DNA of 64,000 bases. It comes from Streptomyces sp. NBC_01591 (GTDB lineage Bacteria; Actinomycetota; Actinomycetes; Streptomycetales; Streptomycetaceae). A model generated the notes under the pieces. That model was not told where the DNA came from, did not search any database, and was given only the letters and a program-made list of their open reading frames with translations. Position numbers and translations under genes: made by a program. The DNA is taken from NCBI RefSeq assembly GCF_035918155.1, contig NZ_CP109328.1, positions 496,001 through 560,000 of the forward strand. Direction: 5' to 3'. This document shows, in pieces, positions 42,391-50,731 of the stretch (its first letter is position 1; every line of letters starts with the position of its first letter).

Positions 42391-42858
42391 ATGGATGATG
42401 CAGTGGGCCCCGGTGAGTTCGTTGTGCGCCGCGCGAGTGAGTCGGAGTCGGACGCGCTGGTCGAAATCGACGCGGTCGCGGTCGAAGGTGACGTCGGGCG
42501 ACGGGCGAGCATCCGAAGGTGGTGCGAGCAGGGCCTGGTGGTCGTAGCGGAAGACGCGTCCGGCCTGGTCGGCTACTGCGTGGTTGAGTACACGTTCTTC
42601 GAACAGGGCTTCGTCACAATGCTGATGGTGGCCCCATCGGCCCGCGGCAGAGGGGTTGGTCATCGGTTGCTGGACGCCGTGGCTGCCTCGTGCACGACCT
42701 CGAAACTGTTCACCTCGACCAACGTCTCCAACCAGCCGATGCAGCGACTGCTCCAACGAGCCGGATGGAGCCCGGTCGGCCTTCTCCACGGCCTCGACGA
42801 GGGCGACCCCGAGCTGTTCTACCTCTGCCGACCGCAGACCGGGCGGATGCACCTGTGA
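42391..42858 (+). CDS. GNAT family N-acetyltransferase
   Basis: 155 residues from ATG 42391. Single GNAT domain: FVVRRASESESDALVEIDAV at the start, LVVVAEDASGLVGYCVVEYT strands, the acetyl-CoA loop VTMLMVAPSARGRGVGHRLL with R/Q-x-x-G-x-G/A, then LFTSTNVSNQPMQRLLQRAG typical of motif B. Length and motifs are complete. No partner in an operon; the substrate is unknown. Confidence 0.85.
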   Translation: MDDAVGPGEFVVRRASESESDALVEIDAVAVEGDVGRRASIRRWCEQGLVVVAEDASGLVGYCVVEYTFFEQGFVTMLMVAPSARGRGVGHRLLDAVAASCTTSKLFTSTNVSNQPMQRLLQRAGWSPVGLLHGLDEGDPELFYLCRPQTGRMHL

Positions 42859-42988
42859 TCGGTGACCTGTGACGTGAAGCGGACCGCACGGGTTCATGGG
42901 ATGTGTCGTCCCGATGGGCCCGCGCGGCCTCAATCGCGGACCATGCCCGCTGGCGTATCGAAGGCACACCCCACGTAGCCTTTCTCCC

Positions 42989-43945
42989 GTGCCAGCCTCC
43001 CGCCTGTATCGCGTCGCCGTCCTTGTGCTCGAAGGTGCGAAGCCGCTCGATGTCGGAATTCCCGCGCAGGTTTTCGCGACCCGCGCGAGCATGCCGTACG
43101 AGGTGCGGGTGTGCGGGGCGGCACCCGGTCTCGTGACCGGCGGCGACGGCCTGTCGTACGGCGTCGCCCACGGCCTCGACGCACTTGCGTGGGCCGACAT
43201 CGTCTTCGTCCCCGGCTACCGGTTTCCGGACCGCGACGACCCCCCGCGGGCCGTCCTCGACGCACTGATCGCTGCCCATGCCCGGGGCGCGCGGCTCGCC
43301 GCCATCTCGACGGGCGCCTTCGCGCTCGCCGCCACGGGCCTGCTCGACGGCAGGCGCGCCACGACGCACTGGCACTACACGCGGGCACTGGTGGCACGGC
43401 ATCCGCTCGTTCAGGTCGACGAGAACGTTCTGTTCGTCGACGAGGGCAGCGTGCTGACGTCGGCCGGCGCCGCCTCGGGCATCGACCTGTGCCTGCACAT
43501 CCTGCGCGGCGACCTCGGAGTGGCCGCGTCGAACCATGCGGCCCGGCGCCTTGTCGCGGCCCCTTACCGCAGCGGCGGTCAGGCGCAGTACGTGCCACGC
43601 AGCGTGCCCGAGCCACTCGGCGAGCGGTTCGCCGCCACCCGCGAGTGGGCGCTGCACCGGCTCGGCGAGCCCCTCACCCTGGAGGCGCTCGCCCGGCATG
43701 CGGCGGTGTCGCCGCGCACGTTCTCGCGGCGCTTCGTCGAGGACACGGGATACACGCCGATGCAGTGGGTCATGCGTGCCCGCATCGACCTGGCCCGCGA
43801 GCTGCTCGAGCGTTCGGAGCGGAGCGTCGAGCAGCTCGCCACCGACGTCGGTCTCGGCACCGGTGCCAATCTGCGGTTGCACTTTCAGCGGATCCTCGGC
43901 ACGACACCGAGCGAGTACCGGCGCACCTTCACCCAGGGCGAGTAG
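42989..43945 (+). CDS. GlxA-type regulator: DJ-1/PfpI-like domain plus AraC helix-turn-helix
   Basis: 318 residues from GTG 42989. Residues 1-190 are a class I glutamine-amidotransferase/DJ-1-like sensor (RVAVLVLEGAKPLDVGIPAQ, ADIVFVPGYRF, LAAISTGAFALAATGLLDGR RATTHWH). The usual Cys before TGAF is Ser, so it is a sensor and not an enzyme. Residues 215-310 hold the two AraC helices (LTLEALARHAAVSPRTFSRR, EQLATDVGLGTGANLRLHFQ). The next gene, 100 bases on, is a GAPDH, which it may control. Both genes share a strong CTC/TCG/GCG-biased codon pattern somewhat unlike their neighbours. Confidence 0.88.
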   Translation: MPASRLYRVAVLVLEGAKPLDVGIPAQVFATRASMPYEVRVCGAAPGLVTGGDGLSYGVAHGLDALAWADIVFVPGYRFPDRDDPPRAVLDALIAAHARGARLAAISTGAFALAATGLLDGRRATTHWHYTRALVARHPLVQVDENVLFVDEGSVLTSAGAASGIDLCLHILRGDLGVAASNHAARRLVAAPYRSGGQAQYVPRSVPEPLGERFAATREWALHRLGEPLTLEALARHAAVSPRTFSRRFVEDTGYTPMQWVMRARIDLARELLERSERSVEQLATDVGLGTGANLRLHFQRILGTTPSEYRRTFTQGE

Positions 43946-44048
43946 TCCGCTGCCACGTGGCGAGATCCTTTTGAACCGTGGCGATCATGCCGCTGTCGCG
44001 GGCGGACGCAACACGCGAAATTGATGGCGAACCGAAGGGACACCATTC

Positions 44049-45047
44049 ATGACTCGCATCGCCATCAACGGATTCGGCCGCATCGGACGCAACGTGCTCC
44101 GCGCGCTGCTCGAGCGCGACAGCGACCTCGAGGTCGTCGCCGTCAACGACCTCACGGAGCCCGTCACCCTCGCGCGGCTGCTCTCCTACGACTCGACGGC
44201 CGGCCGGCTCGGTCGCCCGGTGACCGTCGATGGGGACGCCCTCGTTGTGGACGGCCGCCGCATCACGGTGCTCGCCGAGCGCGAACCGGCGCAGCTGCCG
44301 TGGGCCGAGCTCGGCGTGGACATCGTGCTCGAGGCGACCGGCCGCTTCACGTCGGCCAAGGCCGCCCGCGGCCACCTCGACGCGGGCGCGAAGAAGGTGC
44401 TCGTCAGCGCTCCGTCGGAGGGCGCCGACGTCACGCTCGCGTTCGGGGTCAACACGGATGCGTACGACCCGGACGTGCACACCATCGTCTCGAACGCCTC
44501 GTGCACGACCAACGCGCTGGCGCCGCTGGCTGCGGTGCTCGACGACCTCGCCGGTATCGAGCACGGCTTCATGACGACGGTGCACGCCTACACGCAGGAG
44601 CAGAACCTGCAGGACGGTCCGCACCGTGACGCCCGCCGGGCCCGTGCCGCCGCTGTCAACATCGTGCCGACCACGACGGGCGCCGCCAAGGCGATCGGCG
44701 TCGTGCTGCCGAACCTCGACGGCAAGCTGTCGGGTGACTCGATCCGCGTGCCGGTTCCGGTGGGCTCGATCGTCGAACTCAACACAACTGTCACCCGCGA
44801 CGTGACGCGCGACGAGGTGCTGGCCGCATACCGCGTCGCAGCGGAGGGGCCGCTCGCCGGCGTACTCGAGTACTCGGACGACCCGCTCGTGTCGTCCGAC
44901 ATCACGGGCAATCCGGCTTCGTCGATCTTCGACTCGGCCCTCACCCGCGTCGACGGGCGCCACGTCAAGGTGGTTGCCTGGTACGACAACGAGTGGGGCT
45001 TCTCGAACCGCGTGATCGATACGCTCGAGCTCCTCGCCACCCGCTGA
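44049..45047 (+). CDS. gap: Glyceraldehyde-3-phosphate dehydrogenase, type I
   Basis: 332 residues, full length. NAD-binding RIAINGFGRIGRNVLRALLE; catalytic Cys near residue 152 in VSNASCTTNALAPL; VPTTTGAAKAIGVVLPNLDG; VVAWYDNEWGFSNRVIDTLE at the C-terminus; VNDL after strand 2 favours NAD. The enzyme interconverts glyceraldehyde 3-phosphate and 1,3-bisphosphoglycerate. It is not in a gap-pgk-tpi operon, so this is a secondary copy, perhaps an inhibitor-resistant isozyme or one tied to special growth conditions, under the GlxA-type regulator just upstream. GAAGGGAC provides the ribosome-binding site. Confidence 0.95.
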   Translation: MTRIAINGFGRIGRNVLRALLERDSDLEVVAVNDLTEPVTLARLLSYDSTAGRLGRPVTVDGDALVVDGRRITVLAEREPAQLPWAELGVDIVLEATGRFTSAKAARGHLDAGAKKVLVSAPSEGADVTLAFGVNTDAYDPDVHTIVSNASCTTNALAPLAAVLDDLAGIEHGFMTTVHAYTQEQNLQDGPHRDARRARAAAVNIVPTTTGAAKAIGVVLPNLDGKLSGDSIRVPVPVGSIVELNTTVTRDVTRDEVLAAYRVAAEGPLAGVLEYSDDPLVSSDITGNPASSIFDSALTRVDGRHVKVVAWYDNEWGFSNRVIDTLELLATR

Positions 45048-45103
45048 CCGGACGCCAGGGCGGTACCCCACCTCCGGTGACCGTGCCGCCCAGCACCTTC
45101 TGT

Positions 45104-45142
45104 GAGCGCTCTGGTCGGTCAGTCGGGCCGACTGGAGCGCTC
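45104..45142. terminator. Hairpin terminator after gap
   Basis: 15-bp arms GAGCGCTCTGGTCGG / CCGACTGGAGCGCTC with two mismatches and a nine-base loop, 57 bases beyond the stop at 45047. Confidence 0.6.
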
Positions 45143-45242
45143 AGTCACAACAGTCCGATGGACGGGCCGGTGCGGACGCTGGTCGACCTGGCGCTCGCGT
45201 CGGTCGCGGGCGGCTCCGCCTGTCACCCGATCCACAGGGAAT

Positions 45243-46319
45243 TCACGTTTCCTTTCGGTGGCCGTGAGCGCCGGATCCGCTGTCCGCCCGCCGGTCGAGG
45301 CGCAGCGTCGCGACGCCGTGCGAGCCCAGCCATTCCAGGAGACCGTCGAGAACCGGCAGTTGCTCGATGTGATGGACCCCGGCGGGCAGGGTGCCGCCCA
45401 TCAGTTCCCGGGCGACATAGGCAGCGACCAGGCCACTGACGCGGCTTTGCGCACGCCCGGAGAGGCCGTACGCGGCGTGCCGGTCACCGTTCCGGGCGTC
45501 GGCCCGTACGGCGAAGGCGTCACCGCCGGTGTGGATGCGGCGGAAGAGACCGGTCAGCATCCGCCGCGCACCTGGCCGGCGAGCGACGCGCAACAGTCCT
45601 GCACGCCGCAGAGCGAACAGCATCCCGGTCAGCGGCCGCGAATCGAGGCAGAGCCGGGTGGTCACGTCCGGCACGCCGAGAGTATGCGGCAGCGTGTGCT
45701 GATCGGAGAACGGGAACTGGTGCGCGGTCCGGGTTCCGAAGCCGGGGAGGGCGGCCCGCTCCGGGGGAGCGGTGGCGGGCTCGGCCAGACCTTCGACCGT
45801 CCAGCGCACGGCGTCGACTCCGTGCCGTTCACCGGAGCCGAGCAGCACCGTCAGGCGGAGGCTCCTGGCGCCGTCGACGGCGTCATGAGCACGTCGGGCG
45901 AGCAGGTTCGTCAGGCCGGGAGCGACTCCGACGCTGAGCAGTGCGGTGGCTCCGGCGTCGACAGCCAGATCGTTCAGTTCCGCAACCGCGTCGAGCCGCC
46001 GCCGGGTGGCTCCGACGTCGACGAGGTGGATCCCGCGTTCCAGACAGATCCGGGCGGCGCCCGCGTCCGGGGGCTCGACGCACAGAACGATTACGGCGAC
46101 ATCGCCGAGCCCGTCCAGCACTTCCCGGAAGTCGTCGGTGTCGGACACGTCGACCCGGACTCCCCCGCTCTGCCGTGCCCGCGCCTCATCGCGCCCGCCG
46201 GGAATCACCCGGCCGGGAAACCATGTGTCGAGTGTGGACGTCACGGTCGCGCCGACGGATCCGTAGCCGCCGACGACCAGGATCCGTCCCGTGGAACCAC
46301 CAATTTTCGCTGTAGTCAT
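45243..46319 (-). CDS. Saccharopine dehydrogenase-like NAD(P)-binding protein
   Basis: 358 residues from ATG 46319. Rossmann N-terminus GRILVVGGYGSVGATVTSTL with GGxGxxG, then a short-fold catalytic region (VVIVLCVEPPDAGAARICLE-like, GIHLVDVGATRRRLDAVAEL, DAGATALLSVGVAPGLTNLL) as in saccharopine-dehydrogenase/homospermidine-synthase-like proteins. The C-terminal half is less conserved. The family oxidises or reduces C-N bonds, or acts as carboxylate-linked oxidoreductase. Divergent from the TetR gene at 46381; the 19-bp palindrome at 46335 is 16 bases from its start, so it is the regulated target. Confidence 0.8.
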   Translation of the reverse strand: MTTAKIGGSTGRILVVGGYGSVGATVTSTLDTWFPGRVIPGGRDEARARQSGGVRVDVSDTDDFREVLDGLGDVAVIVLCVEPPDAGAARICLERGIHLVDVGATRRRLDAVAELNDLAVDAGATALLSVGVAPGLTNLLARRAHDAVDGARSLRLTVLLGSGERHGVDAVRWTVEGLAEPATAPPERAALPGFGTRTAHQFPFSDQHTLPHTLGVPDVTTRLCLDSRPLTGMLFALRRAGLLRVARRPGARRMLTGLFRRIHTGGDAFAVRADARNGDRHAAYGLSGRAQSRVSGLVAAYVARELMGGTLPAGVHHIEQLPVLDGLLEWLGSHGVATLRLDRRADSGSGAHGHRKET

Positions 46320-46334
46320 GCTCCAATGAAATAC

Positions 46335-46353
46335 ACTGTAGTGTCACTACAGT
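46335..46353. promoter_or_regulatory. TetR operator palindrome
   Basis: ACTGTAGTG-T-CACTACAGT, perfect 9-bp arms around one base, between the divergent dehydrogenase-like and TetR genes. It overlaps the expected promoters of both. Confidence 0.75.
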
Positions 46354-46380
46354 CAAAATGTGGAAACAAGGAGAGTGCAC

Positions 46381-47007
46381 GTGACAGCCCCCGTCACCCG
46401 CGCGGAGAAGGCCCGCCGCACGCGCCTGCGGATGCTTGACGCGGCCACCCGGCTCTTCATCGAGCGCGGCTGGGCCGGTGCGACAGTGGAGGACATCGCC
46501 CGTTCCGCGGAAGTCGGCACGCAGACCGTCTACTTCACCTTCCGCAACAAACGCGCCCTGCTCAAGGAAGTCCTGGACAGCACGATCGCCGGCGACTCGG
46601 ACCAGGTGGCGACCCTGGACCGACCCTGGGCCCGGCAGGTCGTCGAGGAGCCGGACCCGGCCGCGCAGCTCGCCCTCCAGGCCGCCGGAGCCCGCCGGAT
46701 CCTGGAACGCGCCGCGCCGGTCCTGGAAGTCGTACGCGGCGCGGCGGCCTCGGACCCGGCACTGGCCGAGCTGTGGCGGATCAACCAGGAGCAGCGGTAC
46801 GCCGTTCAGCTCCGCTTCGCCCAGGCCCTCACGGAAAAAGCCGGCGGATCGCTGCGGGACGGACACGATGCCGCGTCGGCCGCCGATGTCGCACTGGCGA
46901 TTCTCGGCCCGGAAACCTACGGCCTGCTGATCACCGGCCGCGGCTGGTCCCCGTCACGATGGGAGCAGTGGGCCACGGACACACTCGTACGGCAGCTGCT
47001 CCCATGA
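46381..47007 (+). CDS. TetR-family transcriptional regulator
   Basis: 208 residues. AAGGAG seven bases upstream sets the start at GTG 46381; an earlier GTG at 46360 would put this site inside the gene. The helix-turn-helix is GATVEDIARSAEVGTQTVYF followed by TFRNKRALLKEV. The ligand domain (AARRILERAAPVLEVVRGAA-like helix, LWRINQEQRYAVQLRFAQAL, ETYGLLITGRGWSPSRWEQW) is typical. It likely represses itself and the divergent saccharopine-dehydrogenase-like gene through the palindrome at 46335-46353. Confidence 0.9.
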   Translation: MTAPVTRAEKARRTRLRMLDAATRLFIERGWAGATVEDIARSAEVGTQTVYFTFRNKRALLKEVLDSTIAGDSDQVATLDRPWARQVVEEPDPAAQLALQAAGARRILERAAPVLEVVRGAAASDPALAELWRINQEQRYAVQLRFAQALTEKAGGSLRDGHDAASAADVALAILGPETYGLLITGRGWSPSRWEQWATDTLVRQLLP

Positions 47008-47043
47008 GGCCCCGGTCGGCACCGCTGGAAGATCGCGTCGGGC

Positions 47044-47859
47044 TCAGTCGGCCGACCCCACGTAACCCGGCAGCCGCTCCATGAACTGCCCGACGGTGGC
47101 GACGGGCTCCGGCCAGTCCAGGCCGCGCGCGAGGCGTGTGATCTGCGGTGGCTCCAGGCCGTACCGCTCGAGTTCCCGGTCCGGCCCCAGCCAGTCGGTC
47201 GTCGGCACGTCCAGGTGGATCCGGCCCTCGGCCATGACCAGCACCCGGTCGAAGTTCTCGGCGCAGAAGTCCATGTCGTGAGTGATGGCGAGGACCGTCT
47301 TGCCGCGTCCCGCCAGCTCGGACACCAGCCCCCCGATCGCCTCGACGGACCGGTGGTCCTGACCGGTGGTGGGCTCGTCGAGGACCACGACCGCTGAGTC
47401 CATCGCGAGCACGGACGCCAGGGTGACGCGCTTGCGGTCGCCCAGCGAGAGGTGGTGCGGATGCGCCGCGGCCAGTTGCGTCAGGCCCATCGCCTCCATG
47501 GCCCAGGCGACCAGCTCCGCCGTGCGCCCGGCCGAGAAGCCGAGGTTGCGCGGCCCGAACCGGACCTCCGCCTCGACCGAGCGGGCATGGAGCTGGTCGT
47601 GCGGATTCTGGAAGACGTATCCGACCTTCCGGGCCAGTTCGGCCACCGAGTGGTCGGCCGTGTTCCAGTCGTCCAGCCACACGCTTCCGCTCGACGGCCG
47701 GGCGATTCCGATGAGGTGCCGGGCGAATGTGCTCTTGCCGGCGCCGTTGGACCCGACGATCGCCACCCGCTCGCCGGGGTCGATGGTGACCGACACCCGG
47801 TCCAATGCCAGGGCGCCGTTGGGATAGCGGTAGACCAGGTCTTCGACACGTATGGTCAT
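47044..47859 (-). CDS. ECF transporter ATPase subunit 2
   Basis: 271 residues from ATG 47859, overlapping the stop of the upstream ATPase gene by four bases (ATGA). Walker A GSNGAGKST, Q-loop YVFQNPHDQLHARSVEAEV, signature degenerate (LSLGDRKRVTLASVL rather than LSGGQ), Walker B AVVVLDEPTTGQD, H-loop TVLAITHDMDF. It is the EcfA' partner of the preceding ATPase in a heterodimer that energises vitamin-type import across the membrane. The DPHDQL-type element after the Q-loop is typical of ECF ATPases. Last gene of a four-gene operon. Confidence 0.92.
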   Translation of the reverse strand: MTIRVEDLVYRYPNGALALDRVSVTIDPGERVAIVGSNGAGKSTFARHLIGIARPSSGSVWLDDWNTADHSVAELARKVGYVFQNPHDQLHARSVEAEVRFGPRNLGFSAGRTAELVAWAMEAMGLTQLAAAHPHHLSLGDRKRVTLASVLAMDSAVVVLDEPTTGQDHRSVEAIGGLVSELAGRGKTVLAITHDMDFCAENFDRVLVMAEGRIHLDVPTTDWLGPDRELERYGLEPPQITRLARGLDWPEPVATVGQFMERLPGYVGSAD

Positions 47860-48728
47860 GAGAGACCTCCGGTGGCGATCGCGCTGCGGGACATGGCCGC
47901 GAAACCGGCCACCGCGGGTTCGAGAGAGACGGGCAGCGAGCGGCCGTCGGGCCACAGTCCCTGTTCCTGTGCCAGTCGCGCCGCGCGGGTGTAGCGGGTC
48001 GTGCCCACCGCCCATTCGTCGAGCCGCGGATCCGCGAGTACGACGTCCGGCGGCCCGTCCAGGACCAGTCGGCCTTCGGCCAGTACCAGCAACCGGTCGG
48101 CGAACCGGGCCAGTTGCTCCAGTTTGTGCTCCATCAGCACCACCGTGATGCCCCGGCCTCTGAGACCTTCCAGCACATCGAAGACCAGGCGGCTGCCTGC
48201 CGGGTCCAGCTGGGAGGTCGGCTCGTCGAGCACCAGCACCGACGGCCGCATCGCCAGCATCGAGCCGAGCGCCACCATCTGCTGCTGGCCGCCGGAGAGT
48301 TCGTAGGGCGAGCGGTCCGCGAGCTCGTCGATACGCAGCTCGTGCAGCACGTCGTCGACCCGCCGGATCATCTCCTCGCGCGCCACCCCCAGGTTTTCCA
48401 GGCCGAAGGCGAGTTCCTCGCGGACGGTGAACTTGGCGCCGGATATCTGGTTGAACGGGTTCTGCAGCACCATGCCCACCGTGCCCGCCAGTTCATTGAC
48501 CGGCGTCTCGGGGACGATCCGGCCGCCGACCTTCACCTGGCCCACCAGTTCGCCGCCGGACAGATGCGGGATCGTGCCGCTGATCGCTCCGGCCAGGGTG
48601 GTCTTGCCCGCTCCCGCCGCCCCGACAACTCCGCAGATCTGCCCGGCCGGAACAGTCAGAGTGATCGAGCGCAGTGCGGCGTCGTTCGCGGTCGGATAGG
48701 CATAGGACAGGTCTTCGAACTCAATCAC
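47856..48728 (-). CDS. ECF transporter ATPase subunit 1
   Basis: 290 residues from GTG 48728, overlapping the EcfT stop by four bases. Walker A GAAGAGKTT, Q-loop MVLQNPFNQISGAKFTVREE, canonical signature YELSGGQQQMVALGSMLAMR, Walker B SVLVLDEPTSQLDP, H-loop TVVLMEHKLEQL. The C-terminal extension (DEWAVGTTRYTRAARLAQEQ) is of the CbiO/EcfA type. Pairs with the next ATPase; one composite site is canonical and the other degenerate. Confidence 0.93.
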   Translation of the reverse strand: MIEFEDLSYAYPTANDAALRSITLTVPAGQICGVVGAAGAGKTTLAGAISGTIPHLSGGELVGQVKVGGRIVPETPVNELAGTVGMVLQNPFNQISGAKFTVREELAFGLENLGVAREEMIRRVDDVLHELRIDELADRSPYELSGGQQQMVALGSMLAMRPSVLVLDEPTSQLDPAGSRLVFDVLEGLRGRGITVVLMEHKLEQLARFADRLLVLAEGRLVLDGPPDVVLADPRLDEWAVGTTRYTRAARLAQEQGLWPDGRSLPVSLEPAVAGFAAMSRSAIATGGLS

Positions 48729-49510
48729 CGTACGACTCCCAGTACGTTGACCGCGACAGCGCCCGCGGCGATGACGCACATGACGATTCGGGCCGCACGC
48801 TGGGCGCGCGTGTCCGGAACGGGAACAAGAGCGGTGGGTTTGCGGGTCGCCCCGAAAGCGCGGGCCTCCATCGCGGCCGCCCGCTCCTCGACTTCGGCGA
48901 ACGCGCCCAGGATCAGCGGTCCGACCATGGGCAGCAGGGCCCTGGCGCGCTGGCGCGCGGTCCGCAGCTCCAGGCCGCGGGCCTGCTGGGCCCGCAGGAT
49001 GCTCTGCGCCCGGCCGCGGAAGGCCGGAATGATCTGAAGGGTGGTGGAGACGACGTAACCCGTGTTCGACGACATTCCACGCTGGGCCATGGCACTCATC
49101 AGCGTTCCGGGGTGAGTGGTGAGCATCAGGAAGAAGAAGCCCCCCATGAGCACCAGAATGCGCAGCGAGGTCTGGGCGGCGAAGATCAGACCTTCCTGCT
49201 TCACGCTCAGGGGGCCCCACTGGGCGACGATCGCGGATGGCTCCGGGAAGAACAGCCCCTGGATGAGAAAGACCACGACGAGTACGGGCGTGTAGAAGAC
49301 CAGCATGAGTCTGAGGAACCGGCGCAGCACTCCGGCGGCCAGGACGGCCGGGAGCACGGTCACGGTAAGCAGCAGCAGTGGCCACCAGACCATGGTCAGG
49401 GCGAAAGCAGCGACGGTGGTCGTCAGGGCGAAGACGAGTTTGGTGACTGGATTCAGCCGGTGCATCGCGCTTTGGCTCCGGACTGCGAGGGCGAGGGCCA
49501 TGGCACTCAC
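48725..49510 (-). CDS. ecfT: ECF transporter transmembrane (T) component
   Basis: 261 residues from GTG 49510, which overlaps the S-component stop; ATG 49501 is an alternative. Hydrophobic segments include LVFALTTTVAAFALTMVWWP, LLLTVTVLPAVLAAGVL, VFYTPVLVVVFLIQGLFF and the C-terminal IVMCVIAAGAVAVNVLGVV. The two coupling Ala-Arg-Gly-type motifs that bind the ATPases are seen in QQARGLELR and AAMEARAFGA. It links substrate-binding S protein with ATPases. Confidence 0.92.
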   Translation of the reverse strand: MSAMALALAVRSQSAMHRLNPVTKLVFALTTTVAAFALTMVWWPLLLLTVTVLPAVLAAGVLRRFLRLMLVFYTPVLVVVFLIQGLFFPEPSAIVAQWGPLSVKQEGLIFAAQTSLRILVLMGGFFFLMLTTHPGTLMSAMAQRGMSSNTGYVVSTTLQIIPAFRGRAQSILRAQQARGLELRTARQRARALLPMVGPLILGAFAEVEERAAAMEARAFGATRKPTALVPVPDTRAQRAARIVMCVIAAGAVAVNVLGVVR

Positions 49511-50316
49511 ACCCCCTTCGCGGCGACGGAGCTGCGGCCGAATACACCGTGCTGTCTGGCGAAGGGGAAGCGGTGGCGGAAACTGGCCGGCAGCCCGCCG
49601 AGGATGGCGAGGGCGAGAGCGACGGTCAGCGCCTTGTCGAGGGGGTCGGCGACCAGTCCCTGGAGGCTGGCCGCTTTCAGCATCCCGTGCCCGTAGGCCT
49701 GGAAAGTCGCGATGAGCGCCGACTGGCCGACGGAGCCACTCGCGTTCCCGAATACGAACGCCGTGATCGGCGCGGAGATCGTGCCGGCTATGACACCGAT
49801 GAACACACCGGCCAGAAGAGCGGTGGCAGTTCTGCGGAACCAGCCGTAACGGGCGAAGACGCCGGCGGTGAATCCGATCGCCGCGGCGGTGACGGCGTAC
49901 GGCAGCGCGCCGGGCGTGATCGTCATTCCGACGATGATGTTGGCGAGCGCCCCGGTGGCCGCACCGGCGGCCGGACCTGCGAGAACCGCCACCAGCACGG
50001 TGCCGATGGAGTCGAGCTGAAGCGGAATTCCGCTGAAGTAGACGATCTTCCCCATCACGATGTTGGTGGTGATCGCCATGGGGAGCAGCGCCACTGTCGA
50101 GGTGGGCATTCTCGCCATGGAACCGGACACGATCAACATGGCGCCGACGGTATAGCCGACCAGTGCGAGAAGTGCCGCGGAACCGCCCACTCCGTGCGAC
50201 GAAGTGGGTCGCGCAATGATGAGACCCGCGTAAGTAATAACGATAACTAGGGCGCCTGAACCAATGCGCCACCGTTCGGAAAGATACAGCGATCCGACTT
50301 TATCAAGGTCCGTCAT
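49507..50316 (-). CDS. ECF transporter substrate-binding (S) component
   Basis: 269 residues from ATG 50316, first gene of the ECF operon. Six or more membrane segments: ALVIVITYAGLIIARP, GYTVGAMLIVSGSMARM, LQLDSIGTVLVAVLAGPAAG, ALANIIVGMTITPGALPYAV, ATALLAGVFIGVIAGTISAP, ALTVALALAILGGL. The Ala-rich helix that docks to EcfT is plausible near the N-terminus. Specificity is not readable from sequence. Being divergent from a gene cluster with a cobalamin-type radical SAM and a pyrimidine-nucleotide enzyme, cobalamin, thiamine precursor or a pyrimidine are reasonable candidates, by inference. Confidence 0.85.
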   Translation of the reverse strand: MTDLDKVGSLYLSERWRIGSGALVIVITYAGLIIARPTSSHGVGGSAALLALVGYTVGAMLIVSGSMARMPTSTVALLPMAITTNIVMGKIVYFSGIPLQLDSIGTVLVAVLAGPAAGAATGALANIIVGMTITPGALPYAVTAAAIGFTAGVFARYGWFRRTATALLAGVFIGVIAGTISAPITAFVFGNASGSVGQSALIATFQAYGHGMLKAASLQGLVADPLDKALTVALALAILGGLPASFRHRFPFARQHGVFGRSSVAAKGV

Positions 50317-50731
50317 CGCGTTATTCCGCCCCTTTTTGGCCCCCTTTCTCTCGAGAGGGGAAATGGACCGAAGAAAGTATTACAGGTGAGTTACGGGCTG
50401 GACGCTAACATGATCGTCCGGGGGCCACAAGGGCGCGTCGGCAAGGTGGCTCGATCTTGTTTTGACGGGGAATTATTCGTTGACAAGCGGCCTTCTGGGC
50501 TGGAAGTGTCGGCCGGGCTGCGGGGTCGGAGCGCTGACCGGGGGGAGCTGGTCGTAGTGACTGATAGTTCGGTTCGCCTTTACTCGGATTTAAGGTTTCG
50601 GTACTGCGCGCACAAGGTGTGACGCCATCCACCACCCCCCCTTCGGCGAGGACCCTTCCGCCCCCTCCGCTTTCTGGCTGTCGCGCACGGCGTTGTCGTT
50701 GTGCGGTTTTACTCAAAGAGGGAAGGTCGCT
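50317..50731. promoter_or_regulatory. Divergent intergenic region between ECF operon and nucleoside-type cluster
   Basis: About 415 bases, AT-richer than average near 50320-50480 and 50570-50610. A small CCCC(TCTCGAGA)GAAAGGGG hairpin lies at 50342-50361 in the leader of the S-component gene. I did not recognise cobalamin- or TPP-riboswitch signature boxes by eye. An open plus-strand frame (50386-50622) has no motif. Promoters for both operons must lie here. Confidence 0.45.

Noticed and set aside
50386..50622. Plus-strand 78-codon frame in the ECF/TS-like intergenic region
   Set aside because: No motif and no convincing ribosome-binding site; more likely promoter/leader DNA.
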